Below, piece by piece: positions 43,117 to 51,659 of a DNA stretch of 51,740 bases. The stretch lies in assembly GCF_003349955.1 (NCBI RefSeq), contig NZ_QLKQ01000051.1, forward strand, positions 1-51,740, written 5' to 3'. The notes under the pieces were generated by a model. The model worked only from the letters and a program-made list of their open reading frames with translations, did no database searches and had not been told where the DNA came from. The position numbers were made by a program, and so were the translations under genes. The stretch comes from Azospirillum brasilense. GTDB taxonomy: Bacteria > Pseudomonadota > Alphaproteobacteria > Azospirillales > Azospirillaceae. Position 1 is the stretch's first letter. Each line of letters opens with the position of its first letter.

Positions 43117-43151
43117 ACGCTCGCACTTCCTTATGGCTCGCGGGAAATGAC

Positions 43152-44219
43152 ATGCTCGATGCGCTGAAAGACGAACTCCTGTCGCAGGTCAACGCCGCTG
43201 GCGACCTCGCGGCCCTCGAAGAGGTGCGGGTCACCGCGCTCGGCAAGAAGGGGCGCATCACCGGCTTCATGAAGGAGCTGGGCGGGCTGTCGCCCGACGA
43301 ACGGCGCGAGCGCGGCCAGCAGCTCAACGCACTGAAGGACGAGATCGCCGCGGCCATCGACGGCCGCAAGGCCGACCTCGCCCGCGCCCATCTGGAGGCC
43401 CGTCTCCAGGCCGAGCGGATCGACGTCACCCTGCCGGTCCGTCCGGAGACCGAGGGGCGCATCCACCCGATCAGCCAGACCATCGACGAGATGGTGGCGA
43501 TCTTCGCCGAGATGGGCTTCAGCGTCGCCGAGGGGCCGGACGTCGAGGACGACTTCCACAATTTCACCGCCCTGAACTTCCCGCCGGGCCATCCCGCCCG
43601 CGACATGCACGACACCTTCTATCTCCCCGATGCGGGCGAGAAGAAGATGCTGCTGCGCACCCACACCAGCCCGGTGCAGGTCCGCACCATGCTGAACAAG
43701 AAGCCGCCGATCCGCATCATCGCGCCGGGCCGCACCTACCGGTCCGACTACGACATGACCCACACCCCGATGTTCCACCAGATCGAGGGGCTGGTCATCG
43801 ACGAGGCGACCCACATGGGCCACCTCAAGGGCTGCCTGATCGAGTTCTGCCGCGCCTTCTTCGACGTGGACGATCTGCCGCTGCGCTTCCGCCCCAGCTT
43901 CTTCCCCTTCACCGAACCGTCGGCGGAGGTGGACATCGGCTGCTCCCGCAAGGGCGGCGAGCTGAAGCTCGGCAACTACGGCGACTGGCTGGAGATCCTC
44001 GGCTGCGGCATGGTGCACCCCAACGTGCTGGAGGCCTGCGGCATCGACAGCACGAAGTACCAGGGCTTCGCCTTCGGCATGGGGATCGAGCGCGTGGCGA
44101 TGCTGAAATACGGCATCCCCGACCTGCGCACCTTCTTCGAAGCCGACCTCCGCTGGCTGAAGCATTACGGCTTCGTGCCGCTCGACGTTCCCAGCATGGC
44201 CCAGGGCCTGACGCGCTAA
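43152..44219 (+). CDS. pheS: Phenylalanyl-tRNA synthetase alpha subunit
   Basis: The 355-residue subunit charges tRNA-Phe together with PheT. It has an N-terminal coiled-coil domain for tRNA and a class II catalytic core: motif 2 in RTYRSDYDMTHTPMFHQIEG, motif 3 in AFGMGIERVAMLKYG. The start at 43152 agrees with the family N-terminus. It is followed by pheT after 13 bp. Confidence 0.98.
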   Translation: MLDALKDELLSQVNAAGDLAALEEVRVTALGKKGRITGFMKELGGLSPDERRERGQQLNALKDEIAAAIDGRKADLARAHLEARLQAERIDVTLPVRPETEGRIHPISQTIDEMVAIFAEMGFSVAEGPDVEDDFHNFTALNFPPGHPARDMHDTFYLPDAGEKKMLLRTHTSPVQVRTMLNKKPPIRIIAPGRTYRSDYDMTHTPMFHQIEGLVIDEATHMGHLKGCLIEFCRAFFDVDDLPLRFRPSFFPFTEPSAEVDIGCSRKGGELKLGNYGDWLEILGCGMVHPNVLEACGIDSTKYQGFAFGMGIERVAMLKYGIPDLRTFFEADLRWLKHYGFVPLDVPSMAQGLTR

Positions 44220-44232
44220 AGGAGCCGGACCC

Positions 44233-46629
44233 ATGAAGTTCACGCTGTCCTGGCTGAAGGACCATCTGGAGACCGACGCCACGCTCGACCAGATCGTGGA
44301 GAAGCTGACCGCCCTCGGCCTGGAGGTCGAAGGGGTGGAGGATCGCTCGAAAGAGCTGAAGCCCTTCCGCGTCGCCCACGTCGTCTCCGCCGAGAAGCAC
44401 CCGGACGCCGACAAGCTGCGCGTGCTGGTCGTCGACACCGGCACCGAAAAGCTCCAGGTCGTCTGCGGCGCCCCCAACGCGCGCGCCGGCCTGAAGGGCG
44501 TCTTCGCGCCGGAGGGGGCCTACATCCCCGGCTCCGACATCACGCTGAAGAAGGGCGTCATCCGCGGCGTCGAGTCGAACGGCATGATGTGCTCCGAGCG
44601 CGAGCTGAAGCTGTCGGAGGAGCACAACGGCATCATCGAGCTGCCGGACGACGCGCCGGTCGGCGTCGCCTACGCCGACTACGCCGGCCTGGGCGATCCG
44701 GTCATCGACATCAGCCTGACGCCCGACCGTGCCGACTGCGCCGGGGTGCGCGGCATCGCCCGCGACCTCGCCGCCGCCGGCCTCGGCACGCTGAAGCCGC
44801 TGGCCGCCGAGCCGGTCAAGGGCGCCTTCGCCAGCCCGTTCGGCGTGACCATCGAGGCGCCGGACGCCTGCCCGATGTATGTCGGCCGCTATTTCCGCGG
44901 CGTGAAGAACGGCCCGTCGCCGAAGTGGCTGCACGACAAGCTGGTCGCCATCGGCCTGCGCCCGATCTCCGCACTGGTGGACATCACCAACTTCATCACC
45001 TTCGACCTGTCGCGCCCGCTGCACGCCTTCGACGCCGACAAGGTCAAGGGCGGCATCGTCGTGCGCCTGGCCCGCGAGGGCGAGACGCTGGCGGCGCTGA
45101 ACGGCAAGGAATACCCGCTCGACCCGGGCATGACGGTCATCGCCGATCATGAGCGGGCCGAGGCGCTGGGCGGCATCATCGGCGGCGAGGCGTCGGGCTG
45201 CACCGAGTCGACGGTCAACGTCTTCCTGGAGGCGGCGATCTTCGACACCGTGCGCACGGCGCAGACCGGCCGCAAGCTGGGCGTCGAGTCGGACGCCCGC
45301 TACCGGTTGGAGCGCGGCGTCGATCCGGCGGCGGTCGTCTCGGGGATGGAGCGGGCCACCCGCCTGATCCTGGAGATCTGCGGCGGCGAGGCCTCCGACC
45401 TCGTGATCGCCGGTGAGGAGCCGCAGTGGCGCCGCACCCTGACGCTGCGTCCGGGCCGCGTCGCCGCGCTGGGCGGCGTCGCGGTGCCGCGCGACGAGCA
45501 GACCCGCATCCTGATCGATCTCGGCTGCGAGATCGTCGGCGAGGATGTGGACGGCACCCTGCGCGTCGTTCCGCCCTCCTGGCGCGCCGACATCCACGGC
45601 GAGGCCGATCTGGTCGAGGAGGTGTTGCGCATCCACGGCTTCGACGCCATCCCGGCGACTCCGCTGCCGCGCGACAGCGTGCTGACCCGCCCGGCCCTGA
45701 CCACCAAGCAGCGCCGCGTCGGGCTGACCAAGCGCACGCTGGCCGTTCGCGGCCTGTCCGAAGCCGTCACCTGGTCCTTCATGGCCGGTCCGGTGGCCGC
45801 GCTGTTCGGCGGCGTCGGCGAGGGGCTGACGCTGGTCAACCCGATCAGCGCCGACCTCGACGTGATGCGTCCGTCCATTCTCGGCAACCTGATCCAGGCC
45901 GCCGGGCGCAACGCCGACCGCGGCCACGCCGACGTCGGCCTGTTCGAGGTCGGCCCGGCTTTCCGCAAGCCGTCGCCGGACGGGCAGGACATCGTGGCCG
46001 CCGGCATCCGCGCCGGCAACGCGGTGCCGCGCCACTGGGCGGAGAAGGCCCGCGGCGTCGATGCCTACGACGCCAAGGCCGACGCCATGGCCGTGCTGGA
46101 GGCGGCGGGCGCGCCGGTGGCCAACCTGCAGGTCACCACCGACGCGCCGGGCTGGTATCATCCCGGCCGTTCGGGTGTGCTGCGCCTCGGCCCGACGGTG
46201 ATGGCCCGCTTCGGCGAGATCCACCCGACCGTGCTGGGCACGCTGGGCGTCAAGGGGCCGGTGGTCGGCTTCGAGGTCTTCCTCGACACCATCCCGCTGC
46301 CCAAGAAGAAGGGCGGGACGGCGCGTCCGCTGGTCCAGCTCTCGCCCTTCCAGCCGCTGGAGCGCGACTTCGCCTTCGTCGTCGGCAAGGACGTGGAGGC
46401 CGACAAGCTGATCCGCGCCGCCAAGGGCGCCGACAAGGCGCTGGTCAAGGACGTGACCGTCTTCGACGTCTACCAGGGAACGAACGTCGAGGAGGGCAAG
46501 AAGTCCGTCGCCCTCTCCGTCACGCTCCAGCCGACCGAGCGGACCCTGACCGAGCCGGAGATCGAGGCCATCGGCCAGAAGATCGTCGCCGCGGTCGCTA
46601 AGGCCACCGGGGGCAGCCTGCGCACCTGA
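44233..46629 (+). CDS. pheT: Phenylalanyl-tRNA synthetase beta subunit
   Basis: The 798-residue subunit holds the tRNA-binding OB domain (about 38-150), B3/B4 editing domain, B5 helix-turn-helix-like domain and C-terminal FDX-ACB domain (about 700-798, LSPFQPLERDFAFVV). It hydrolyses mischarged Tyr-tRNA-Phe. The start at 44233 is preceded by AAGGAG. A terminator follows. Confidence 0.98.
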   Translation: MKFTLSWLKDHLETDATLDQIVEKLTALGLEVEGVEDRSKELKPFRVAHVVSAEKHPDADKLRVLVVDTGTEKLQVVCGAPNARAGLKGVFAPEGAYIPGSDITLKKGVIRGVESNGMMCSERELKLSEEHNGIIELPDDAPVGVAYADYAGLGDPVIDISLTPDRADCAGVRGIARDLAAAGLGTLKPLAAEPVKGAFASPFGVTIEAPDACPMYVGRYFRGVKNGPSPKWLHDKLVAIGLRPISALVDITNFITFDLSRPLHAFDADKVKGGIVVRLAREGETLAALNGKEYPLDPGMTVIADHERAEALGGIIGGEASGCTESTVNVFLEAAIFDTVRTAQTGRKLGVESDARYRLERGVDPAAVVSGMERATRLILEICGGEASDLVIAGEEPQWRRTLTLRPGRVAALGGVAVPRDEQTRILIDLGCEIVGEDVDGTLRVVPPSWRADIHGEADLVEEVLRIHGFDAIPATPLPRDSVLTRPALTTKQRRVGLTKRTLAVRGLSEAVTWSFMAGPVAALFGGVGEGLTLVNPISADLDVMRPSILGNLIQAAGRNADRGHADVGLFEVGPAFRKPSPDGQDIVAAGIRAGNAVPRHWAEKARGVDAYDAKADAMAVLEAAGAPVANLQVTTDAPGWYHPGRSGVLRLGPTVMARFGEIHPTVLGTLGVKGPVVGFEVFLDTIPLPKKKGGTARPLVQLSPFQPLERDFAFVVGKDVEADKLIRAAKGADKALVKDVTVFDVYQGTNVEEGKKSVALSVTLQPTERTLTEPEIEAIGQKIVAAVAKATGGSLRT

Positions 46630-47065
46630 AGGGTGCAAAACCCGAAAATAGTTCAATTTCATAAGACAAAATTCGGGCCTCCGCCGCAAGGCGGGGGCCC
46701 ATTGTTTTTCCATGTCCGGATGGAACGGCTCCCGATCTGGACAGTTCAAAGGATTGTTCCGGAGGCGACACGTCTGGATTCGCGGAACATGCCGCGGTTC
46801 GTTGTTTGAAGCACGTTTCGCCACCGCATTCGGGCGTGCCTCATATGCGCTTTTTCAGAGTTGAATAGAGTTTATTCATCAGATAAAGCGAATGAACATA
46901 AGTTTGCAAAACATGCGTCCGTATTGTCTCGATGCTGCGCATCGCTGCGTATAAATTTCAGAAATGGAATGTTTTCTTTCCACGATACATGGTGGTCATT
47001 CCAAAAAATTAGCTCAGCCGATATTTCGATTTTTTTAATATTTTTCATTCTTTTTTGAAGAGGTC
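46630..47065. other. Intergenic region with AT-rich island
   Basis: This 436-bp gap holds the pheT terminator and then, from about 46845 to 47060, a marked drop in GC, ending in long T/A runs (TTTTTTTAATATTTTTC). A 65-codon frame at 46861-47058 begins with TTG and lacks a ribosome-binding site, so it is not called. The island probably contains the promoter of the receiver gene and may be a nucleoid-protein-binding or acquired segment. Confidence 0.6.
46675..46708 (+). terminator. Intrinsic terminator after pheT
   Basis: GGGCCTCCGCC (46675-46685) pairs with GGCGGGGGCCC (46690-46700) with one wobble pair, then ATTGTTTTTC. It is a typical rho-independent terminator. Confidence 0.85.
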
Positions 47066-47635
47066 ATGTTGAAAACGGCGCGGGGCGCCCTGGCCCCACC
47101 GCCCTCAGACTTGGTGAAGAATCCGATGGTGAGCTTACCGAACGACCACGGCAAGACCGTTTCCGTCCTCGCCATGACCGGGGATGCCGGCAACGGTCCG
47201 GTGGATGGCGGCGGCGCGTTCCGCCGCGAGGATGGCGATGGAGGGACGCCGGCCGAGGCCAGCCGGCTGGTCATCGTGGTGGACGACGACCGGTCGATCG
47301 TGGAAGGGCTGGCGCTGCTTCTGGAAGCCTGGGGGTACGATGTGCTGACCGCCCTGTCGCTGAACGAGCTGGCGCAGCGGTTGCCGCAGGCGCCCGGCCG
47401 TCCGGGTCTGGTCCTGGCCGATCATTTCCTGCCGGCCGGCGGCACGGGCGCCCAGGCGGTGGAGATGGTGCGCGCCCATGTCGGCGCCCCGGTGCCCGCC
47501 CTGATCCTGACCGGCGACACGATGCCGGAACGTCAGGCCGAAGCCGCCGCTTTGGGCTGCCGGCTGCTGCACAAGCCGGTGCAGATCGGTCCGCTGAAGG
47601 ACATGGTGGACACGCTGATGAGCGGCGCCGGCTGA
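47066..47635 (+). CDS. Single-domain response regulator
   Basis: The 189-residue protein has a disordered N-terminus (about 1-65) and a receiver domain: acidic pair in VVDDD, helix SIVEGLALLLEAWGY, likely acceptor aspartate in VLADHFLPAGG, T in LTGD and the lysine in HKPVQ. It has no output domain. ATG 47066 is taken with AAGAGG just before; an ATG at 47126 is an alternative. A kinase partner is not adjacent. Confidence 0.85.
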   Translation: MLKTARGALAPPPSDLVKNPMVSLPNDHGKTVSVLAMTGDAGNGPVDGGGAFRREDGDGGTPAEASRLVIVVDDDRSIVEGLALLLEAWGYDVLTALSLNELAQRLPQAPGRPGLVLADHFLPAGGTGAQAVEMVRAHVGAPVPALILTGDTMPERQAEAAALGCRLLHKPVQIGPLKDMVDTLMSGAG

Positions 47636-47660
47636 TCGCGCGTCCGCCTCCTTCTCCGAG

Positions 47661-49247
47661 TCACTCCCGGCGCAGGCCGCCGGACACCGCCAGGAAGGCG
47701 TCGACCACCACCGGATCGAACCGGCTGCCGGACAGGCGCCGGATCTCCGCCACCGCCACGTCATGGTCCAGCGCCTTGCGGTAGGGGCGGTCGCGGGTCA
47801 TGGCGTCGAAGCTGTCGGCCACCGCGACGATGCGGGCGCTCAGCGGAATGGCGTCGCCCTGCAGCCGGTCGGGATAGCCGGTGCCGTCCCAGTTCTCATG
47901 GTGCGACCGGGCGATCTCCGCCCCCAGATGCAGATGCGTCCGTCCGTCGGACCGCCGGCTGGCACGGTCCAGCAAATCCCAGCCCGTGGTGGTGTGGGCC
48001 TGCATGACGGCCCGCTCCTCCGGGGTCAGCGGCCCGGTCTTGCCGAGGATGGCGGGGTCCAGCGTGGCGTTGCCGACGTCGTGCAGGATGGCCGCCAGAC
48101 CGACCGATTCCAGGAACACCGGGTCGAGGATGGCGGGATAGCGCCCCTCCTCGGCCAACCGGCGGGCGATGCGGTCGGTCACCAGGGCGATGCGCGGTCC
48201 GCTCTCCGCCTCCGGCCCCGGTTGGCCGGCGCGCTCCGCCAGATCGGCCATGGCGATGACCGTGTGCTCCTGGCTGCGCCGCAGTTGCTCGTAGAGATGC
48301 AGATTGTCGAAGCCGACCGAGATCTTGCGGCAGAACACCTCGATCAGGTTGCGGTCGAGGTCCGACAGCGGCCGGTCGGAACTCAGATAGACCACGTTCT
48401 CGCGGTCGTTCGGCGTGCGGATGTAAAGCGTGCAATGGTCGGCGGCGTAGCGGTTGCTGCGCGACTCCAGGCAGCGCTTCACCTCCGCCAGCACGGAGGG
48501 CTCGACATGGTTGGCCGCCGGCTCGTCGATCAGCGTCTCGAACCGCCCGGACCCGGCCAGCACATACAGCCCGTCCGCCGCGCCGCTGATGACCGGGCCG
48601 CGCTGCACGCACAGGATGGCGTCCGGCCCGACGCCGAGGATGCCCGAAAGCTGGGTCAGCACGCCGGCGGCGAACAGCTTCATGGAGCGCGCCTGGAACA
48701 GCGACGACGACGCCTCGATGATCTTCTCCAGCCCGCGCCGGTTCATCTCGATCGCCATGATGTCCTCGTAGGAGCGCAGGGCGGCGACCGTGGTGGTGAA
48801 GAGCTGCTGGGCGGTGAGCTGAGTCTTGGCCTTGTAGTCGTTGATGTCGTAGTCGAGGATCACCGCGCGCTCCGGCGCTTGGCCGGGCTGGCCGGTGCGC
48901 AGGATGATCCGGACGTGGCGGTTCTTCAGCTCCTCGCGGATGTGGTGGACGAGTTGCAGGCCGGCGTCGTCGGTCTCCATCACCACGTCCAGCAGGATGA
49001 TGGCGATGTCCTCCTCGCGTGCCAGGATCGCCCGCGCCTCCGCGGCGGAATAGGCGGAGATGAACTGGGCGGGGCGGCCCTTGTAGGCGAAGTCGGCCAG
49101 CACGAGCTTGGTGATGGAATGCACCTCCGGCTCGTCGTCCACGATCATCATCTTCCACCGGTTTCCGGTGGGCGGCGCCCCGGTTTCGCCGTTGCCGTCG
49201 CCGTCCTGGTCGTCCAGAAAGAGGAACTCGTCGTCGGAGTCGGTCAT
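47661..49247 (-). CDS. Receiver-DUF3369-HD-GYP protein
   Basis: The 528-residue protein has a receiver (D87 in LLDVVM), a DUF3369-type sensor domain (about 175-325, with FETLIDEPAANHVEPSV) and a C-terminal HD-GYP domain. The HD is at 389-390 in LHDVGN, and the GYP motif at 457-459 in DGTGYPDRL. HD-GYP proteins usually hydrolyse cyclic-di-GMP, but the HDxGK lysine is replaced here by asparagine (N393), so activity is open. The metal histidines SHHENWDGTG remain. It could act as a c-di-GMP effector. The start at 49247 is the first ATG in the frame. Confidence 0.9.
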   Translation of the reverse strand: MTDSDDEFLFLDDQDGDGNGETGAPPTGNRWKMMIVDDEPEVHSITKLVLADFAYKGRPAQFISAYSAAEARAILAREEDIAIILLDVVMETDDAGLQLVHHIREELKNRHVRIILRTGQPGQAPERAVILDYDINDYKAKTQLTAQQLFTTTVAALRSYEDIMAIEMNRRGLEKIIEASSSLFQARSMKLFAAGVLTQLSGILGVGPDAILCVQRGPVISGAADGLYVLAGSGRFETLIDEPAANHVEPSVLAEVKRCLESRSNRYAADHCTLYIRTPNDRENVVYLSSDRPLSDLDRNLIEVFCRKISVGFDNLHLYEQLRRSQEHTVIAMADLAERAGQPGPEAESGPRIALVTDRIARRLAEEGRYPAILDPVFLESVGLAAILHDVGNATLDPAILGKTGPLTPEERAVMQAHTTTGWDLLDRASRRSDGRTHLHLGAEIARSHHENWDGTGYPDRLQGDAIPLSARIVAVADSFDAMTRDRPYRKALDHDVAVAEIRRLSGSRFDPVVVDAFLAVSGGLRRE

Positions 49248-49323
49248 GGGCAGGGCCTGGGGCGGAGCGGGCGGGGGTAAGAAAGATTAACACGGCACGG
49301 CGGCACCCGCCTACCGCCACGAT

Positions 49324-49350
49324 CGATGCATTTTCGACGAAAATGCATCG
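49324..49350. promoter_or_regulatory. 27-bp perfect palindrome upstream of the HD-GYP gene
   Basis: Arms CGATGCATTTTCG (49324-49336) and CGAAAATGCATCG (49338-49350) surround a single base. It lies about 77 bp upstream of the HD-GYP start, between it and the SH3 gene stop, in an AT-rich stretch. It has the form of a strong operator or hairpin. Confidence 0.55.
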
Positions 49351-49385
49351 CAATTTACGAAGGCCGCCGTGGCTCGGAACGTGGC

Positions 49386-50375
49386 TCAGAAGGTCTCCAG
49401 CTCGATCACCCAGCAATCCATCGAACGCTGCGCCAGCGCGCCGCAGACATTGTCCACCTGGGTCCGGGTGAAGGGGCCGACGCCCATCTGGTAGGTGGTG
49501 CGGGCGCTGCGGAAGACCGGCCAGACCATCGGCGGCAGGTCGCGGTAGGCCGACCCCGGGCCGTAGGTGAATTCCTGCCACGCCCGCAGCCCCTCGGCGT
49601 GGCTGACATACTCGCCGAGCCGCGCGGCGAACAGCGGCCCCGGCTCGATCGGCGGCATGCCGGGCAGCGGGTAGGGGGCGACCACCCCGATCAGACTTTC
49701 CGCCGTGGCGACCGCCCGCGTCCGGCCGGGCATGCCCAGCGTCACCCGCCCGTTCGCGGAGTCGATCAGGCTGACCACGTCGCCCTTGCGCAGGGTGAAG
49801 CCGCGCCGCTTCTTGTTGTCGAGGATCTCGGTCGCCTTGATGGCGTCCGCCGCGACGACATAGCCCTGGGCCGGCACCTGGGCGGCGATCTCCCAGGCGC
49901 TGCGCGGCACCACGGCGGCGCTGCGGTGGATGACCGGCGGCTTGCCGGACGAGGGCGGCGATCCGCCGGCGTTGGCCCCGGCGGCGGTGGCGCCCATGGC
50001 GGCGGTGATGGAGCGCGACACCATCAGCGCCGGGTCCAGCGAGTCGGAGGGCACGTAGCCGATGGGCTGGCCGCCGATGGCGACCTCCGTCCAGCTGGTG
50101 CCGCGCGGCGTGCCCAGCGCGTTCAGCGCCTTGCCGCGCGGCAGGGTCTGGATGATCCGGGCGTCGGCGTTGGGACCGATGCGCACCTCGATGTCGCGGT
50201 TCAGCACCACCTCGCCGGTCAGCGGCGCGCCGATGGCGACGGGGCTCTGCGCCAGGGCGGCGTCCGGGGCGAACCACATCGTCGCCGCGGCCAGGAACAG
50301 CCGCAGCGCCAGGGCGCGGAGGGCGGTGGTGGAACGCGTGCGCACGGCGGTTTGCCCCTTTGGAGGAGGGACCAT
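49386..50375 (-). CDS. Exported SH3-domain protein
   Basis: The 329-residue protein has a signal peptide (RALALRLFLAAATMWFAPDAALA, cleavage about 44) and a bacterial SH3 domain (VVLNRDIEVRIGPNADARIIQTLPRG ... GTSWTEVAIGGQPIGYVPSDSL), followed by a second SH3-like region (YVVAADAIKATEILDNKKRRGF... KGDVVSLID). The C-terminal QVDNVCGALAQRSMDCWVIELE carries two cysteines that may form a disulfide. A cell-wall role is plausible. The start at 50375 has GAGG about six bases upstream. Confidence 0.85.
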   Translation of the reverse strand: MVPPPKGQTAVRTRSTTALRALALRLFLAAATMWFAPDAALAQSPVAIGAPLTGEVVLNRDIEVRIGPNADARIIQTLPRGKALNALGTPRGTSWTEVAIGGQPIGYVPSDSLDPALMVSRSITAAMGATAAGANAGGSPPSSGKPPVIHRSAAVVPRSAWEIAAQVPAQGYVVAADAIKATEILDNKKRRGFTLRKGDVVSLIDSANGRVTLGMPGRTRAVATAESLIGVVAPYPLPGMPPIEPGPLFAARLGEYVSHAEGLRAWQEFTYGPGSAYRDLPPMVWPVFRSARTTYQMGVGPFTRTQVDNVCGALAQRSMDCWVIELETF

Positions 50376-50450
50376 TTTGCCTCGCTCCGGCCCGCCGGGG
50401 CAACCCGGCGCGTGCGCGCCGGGGCGGATGTCACGGAACGGCACGATCGA

Positions 50451-51335
50451 TCAGGCCGCCCGATTCCCGCCCACCAGATCGTGGATCGCCTCGGCCAGCA
50501 GGCGGACCGGCTTGGCGGCCATGCCGGGCGCGCGGTGCAGCGCGATGTCGATGTCCGGCAGGTCGGGAAAGCCGTCCGCCGCGCTCAGCCGGCGCAGGCT
50601 GGGCGGAACGGTGCATTCCTCCATGGCGGTGACGCCGAGCCCGCCCAGCACGGCGCCGTGCACCGCCACCACGCTCTTGCTGATGAAGGCGACGCGCCAG
50701 CCGCGCCCGATGCCCTCCAGAGCCGCGACGGCGAGGTCGCGCACCACGCAGCCCTTGGGGAACAGCGCCAGCGGCAGCGGGTCCTCTCGCTCGATGGGGA
50801 TGGAATCGGGGGCGGCGGGGCGTGGCGGGGCGACCCAGGCCACCGGCTCCCGCCGCACCAGTTCGCCGCTGCGGCTGTCGGGGTGGCGGGTGACCAGGGC
50901 GAGGTCGTAGCGGCCCTTGTCGATCTCCGCCACCAGATCGGGGCTGTTGTCGCAGATCACCTCCACCGGCACGTCGGGATAGGCGGCGGCGAAGCGGGCG
51001 AGCACGCCGGGCAGCAGCATGGTGGCGTAATCGTCCGGCGTGCCGATGCGCACGCTGGCCACCGTGGCGGGGCGGTGCATCAGGGCCAGGATCTCGTCGT
51101 TCAGGGTCAGCATCCGCCGGGCGTAGGTCAGCAGAAGCTCGCCCTGCTGGGTCAGGTGGACGCTCTTGGTGTCGCGCTGGAAGACGCGGGTGCCCACCAC
51201 CTCCTCCAACCGGCGGACCTGCTGGCTGACGGCGGCCTGGGTGCGGCCCAGCGTGTCGCCGGCACGGGTGAAGCTGCGCGCGTCGGCGACGGCGACGAAG
51301 GCACGCAGAAGATCGGTGTCGAGGTTGGCCGGCAT
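50451..51335 (-). CDS. LysR-family regulator
   Basis: The 294-residue protein has a typical LysR HTH (LRAFVAVADARSFTRAGDTLGRTQAAVSQQVRRLEE) and effector domain. The start at 51335 (ATG) or 51341 (GTG) is unclear because no ribosome-binding site is evident. It is divergent from the small gene at 51481, and a T-N11-A palindrome lies in the gap. The effector and target are unknown. Confidence 0.92.
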   Translation of the reverse strand: MPANLDTDLLRAFVAVADARSFTRAGDTLGRTQAAVSQQVRRLEEVVGTRVFQRDTKSVHLTQQGELLLTYARRMLTLNDEILALMHRPATVASVRIGTPDDYATMLLPGVLARFAAAYPDVPVEVICDNSPDLVAEIDKGRYDLALVTRHPDSRSGELVRREPVAWVAPPRPAAPDSIPIEREDPLPLALFPKGCVVRDLAVAALEGIGRGWRVAFISKSVVAVHGAVLGGLGVTAMEECTVPPSLRRLSAADGFPDLPDIDIALHRAPGMAAKPVRLLAEAIHDLVGGNRAA

Positions 51336-51387
51336 GGTCACGCATTCAAGCAGAGGGGGCGCGCGGCTTCAACGCGCGGAAGGACCA

Positions 51388-51400
51388 TCACGATCTGTGA
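51388..51400. promoter_or_regulatory. LysR-type T-N11-A palindrome
   Basis: TCACGATCTGTGA is symmetric at both ends and has the T-N11-A form. It lies about 50 bp from the LysR start and 80 bp before the small gene at 51481. Confidence 0.55.
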
Positions 51401-51480
51401 TGAACCTCATAAAGCCTATTCGTTTCCAAGATTTTTCGCGCGGGCGCAGGGTGCCTCCCGATCTTTGGGAGGGCGGAGCG

Positions 51481-51639
51481 ATGGGTGTGTTCGAGGCGAT
51501 GACGACGGTGGTGCTGGAGGCCGGACGGCTGGACCGCCGGGAGGAGCGCCGGATCGTCAAGGCGGCAGCGCCGTGGCGCTTCCGTCTGCCGCGGATGCCG
51601 GCGCTGCCGGTGCTGCTGCTGACGATCCTGGCGGTGTGA
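51481..51639 (+). CDS. 52-residue protein of unknown function
   Basis: The small basic protein has an N-terminal helix (FEAMTTVVLEAGRLDRREERRIVKAAAPW) and a hydrophobic C-terminal segment (LPVLLLTILAV) that could insert in the membrane. The ATG at 51481 is chosen because GGGAGGGCGGAGCG precedes it; an in-frame ATG at 51400 lacks one. No family was recognised. The divergent LysR gene with an intervening palindrome suggests regulation by it. Confidence 0.55.
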   Translation: MGVFEAMTTVVLEAGRLDRREERRIVKAAAPWRFRLPRMPALPVLLLTILAV

Positions 51640-51659
51640 AGGCGGTTGTGAAGGCGGGG

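Noticed and set aside
43909..46824. 971-codon frame antisense to pheT
   Set aside because: It is a high-GC shadow of pheT, Asp/Gly/Val/Leu-rich and without family features.
46861..47058. 65-codon open frame in the AT-rich island
   Set aside because: TTG start, no ribosome-binding site and a low-complexity hydrophobic end caused by T-rich codons; it looks like an accident of the AT-rich sequence.
47896..50403. 835-codon minus-strand frame overlapping the HD-GYP and SH3 genes
   Set aside because: It is the shadow of two real genes in another frame, with Arg/Gly/Ala-rich composition and no domain.
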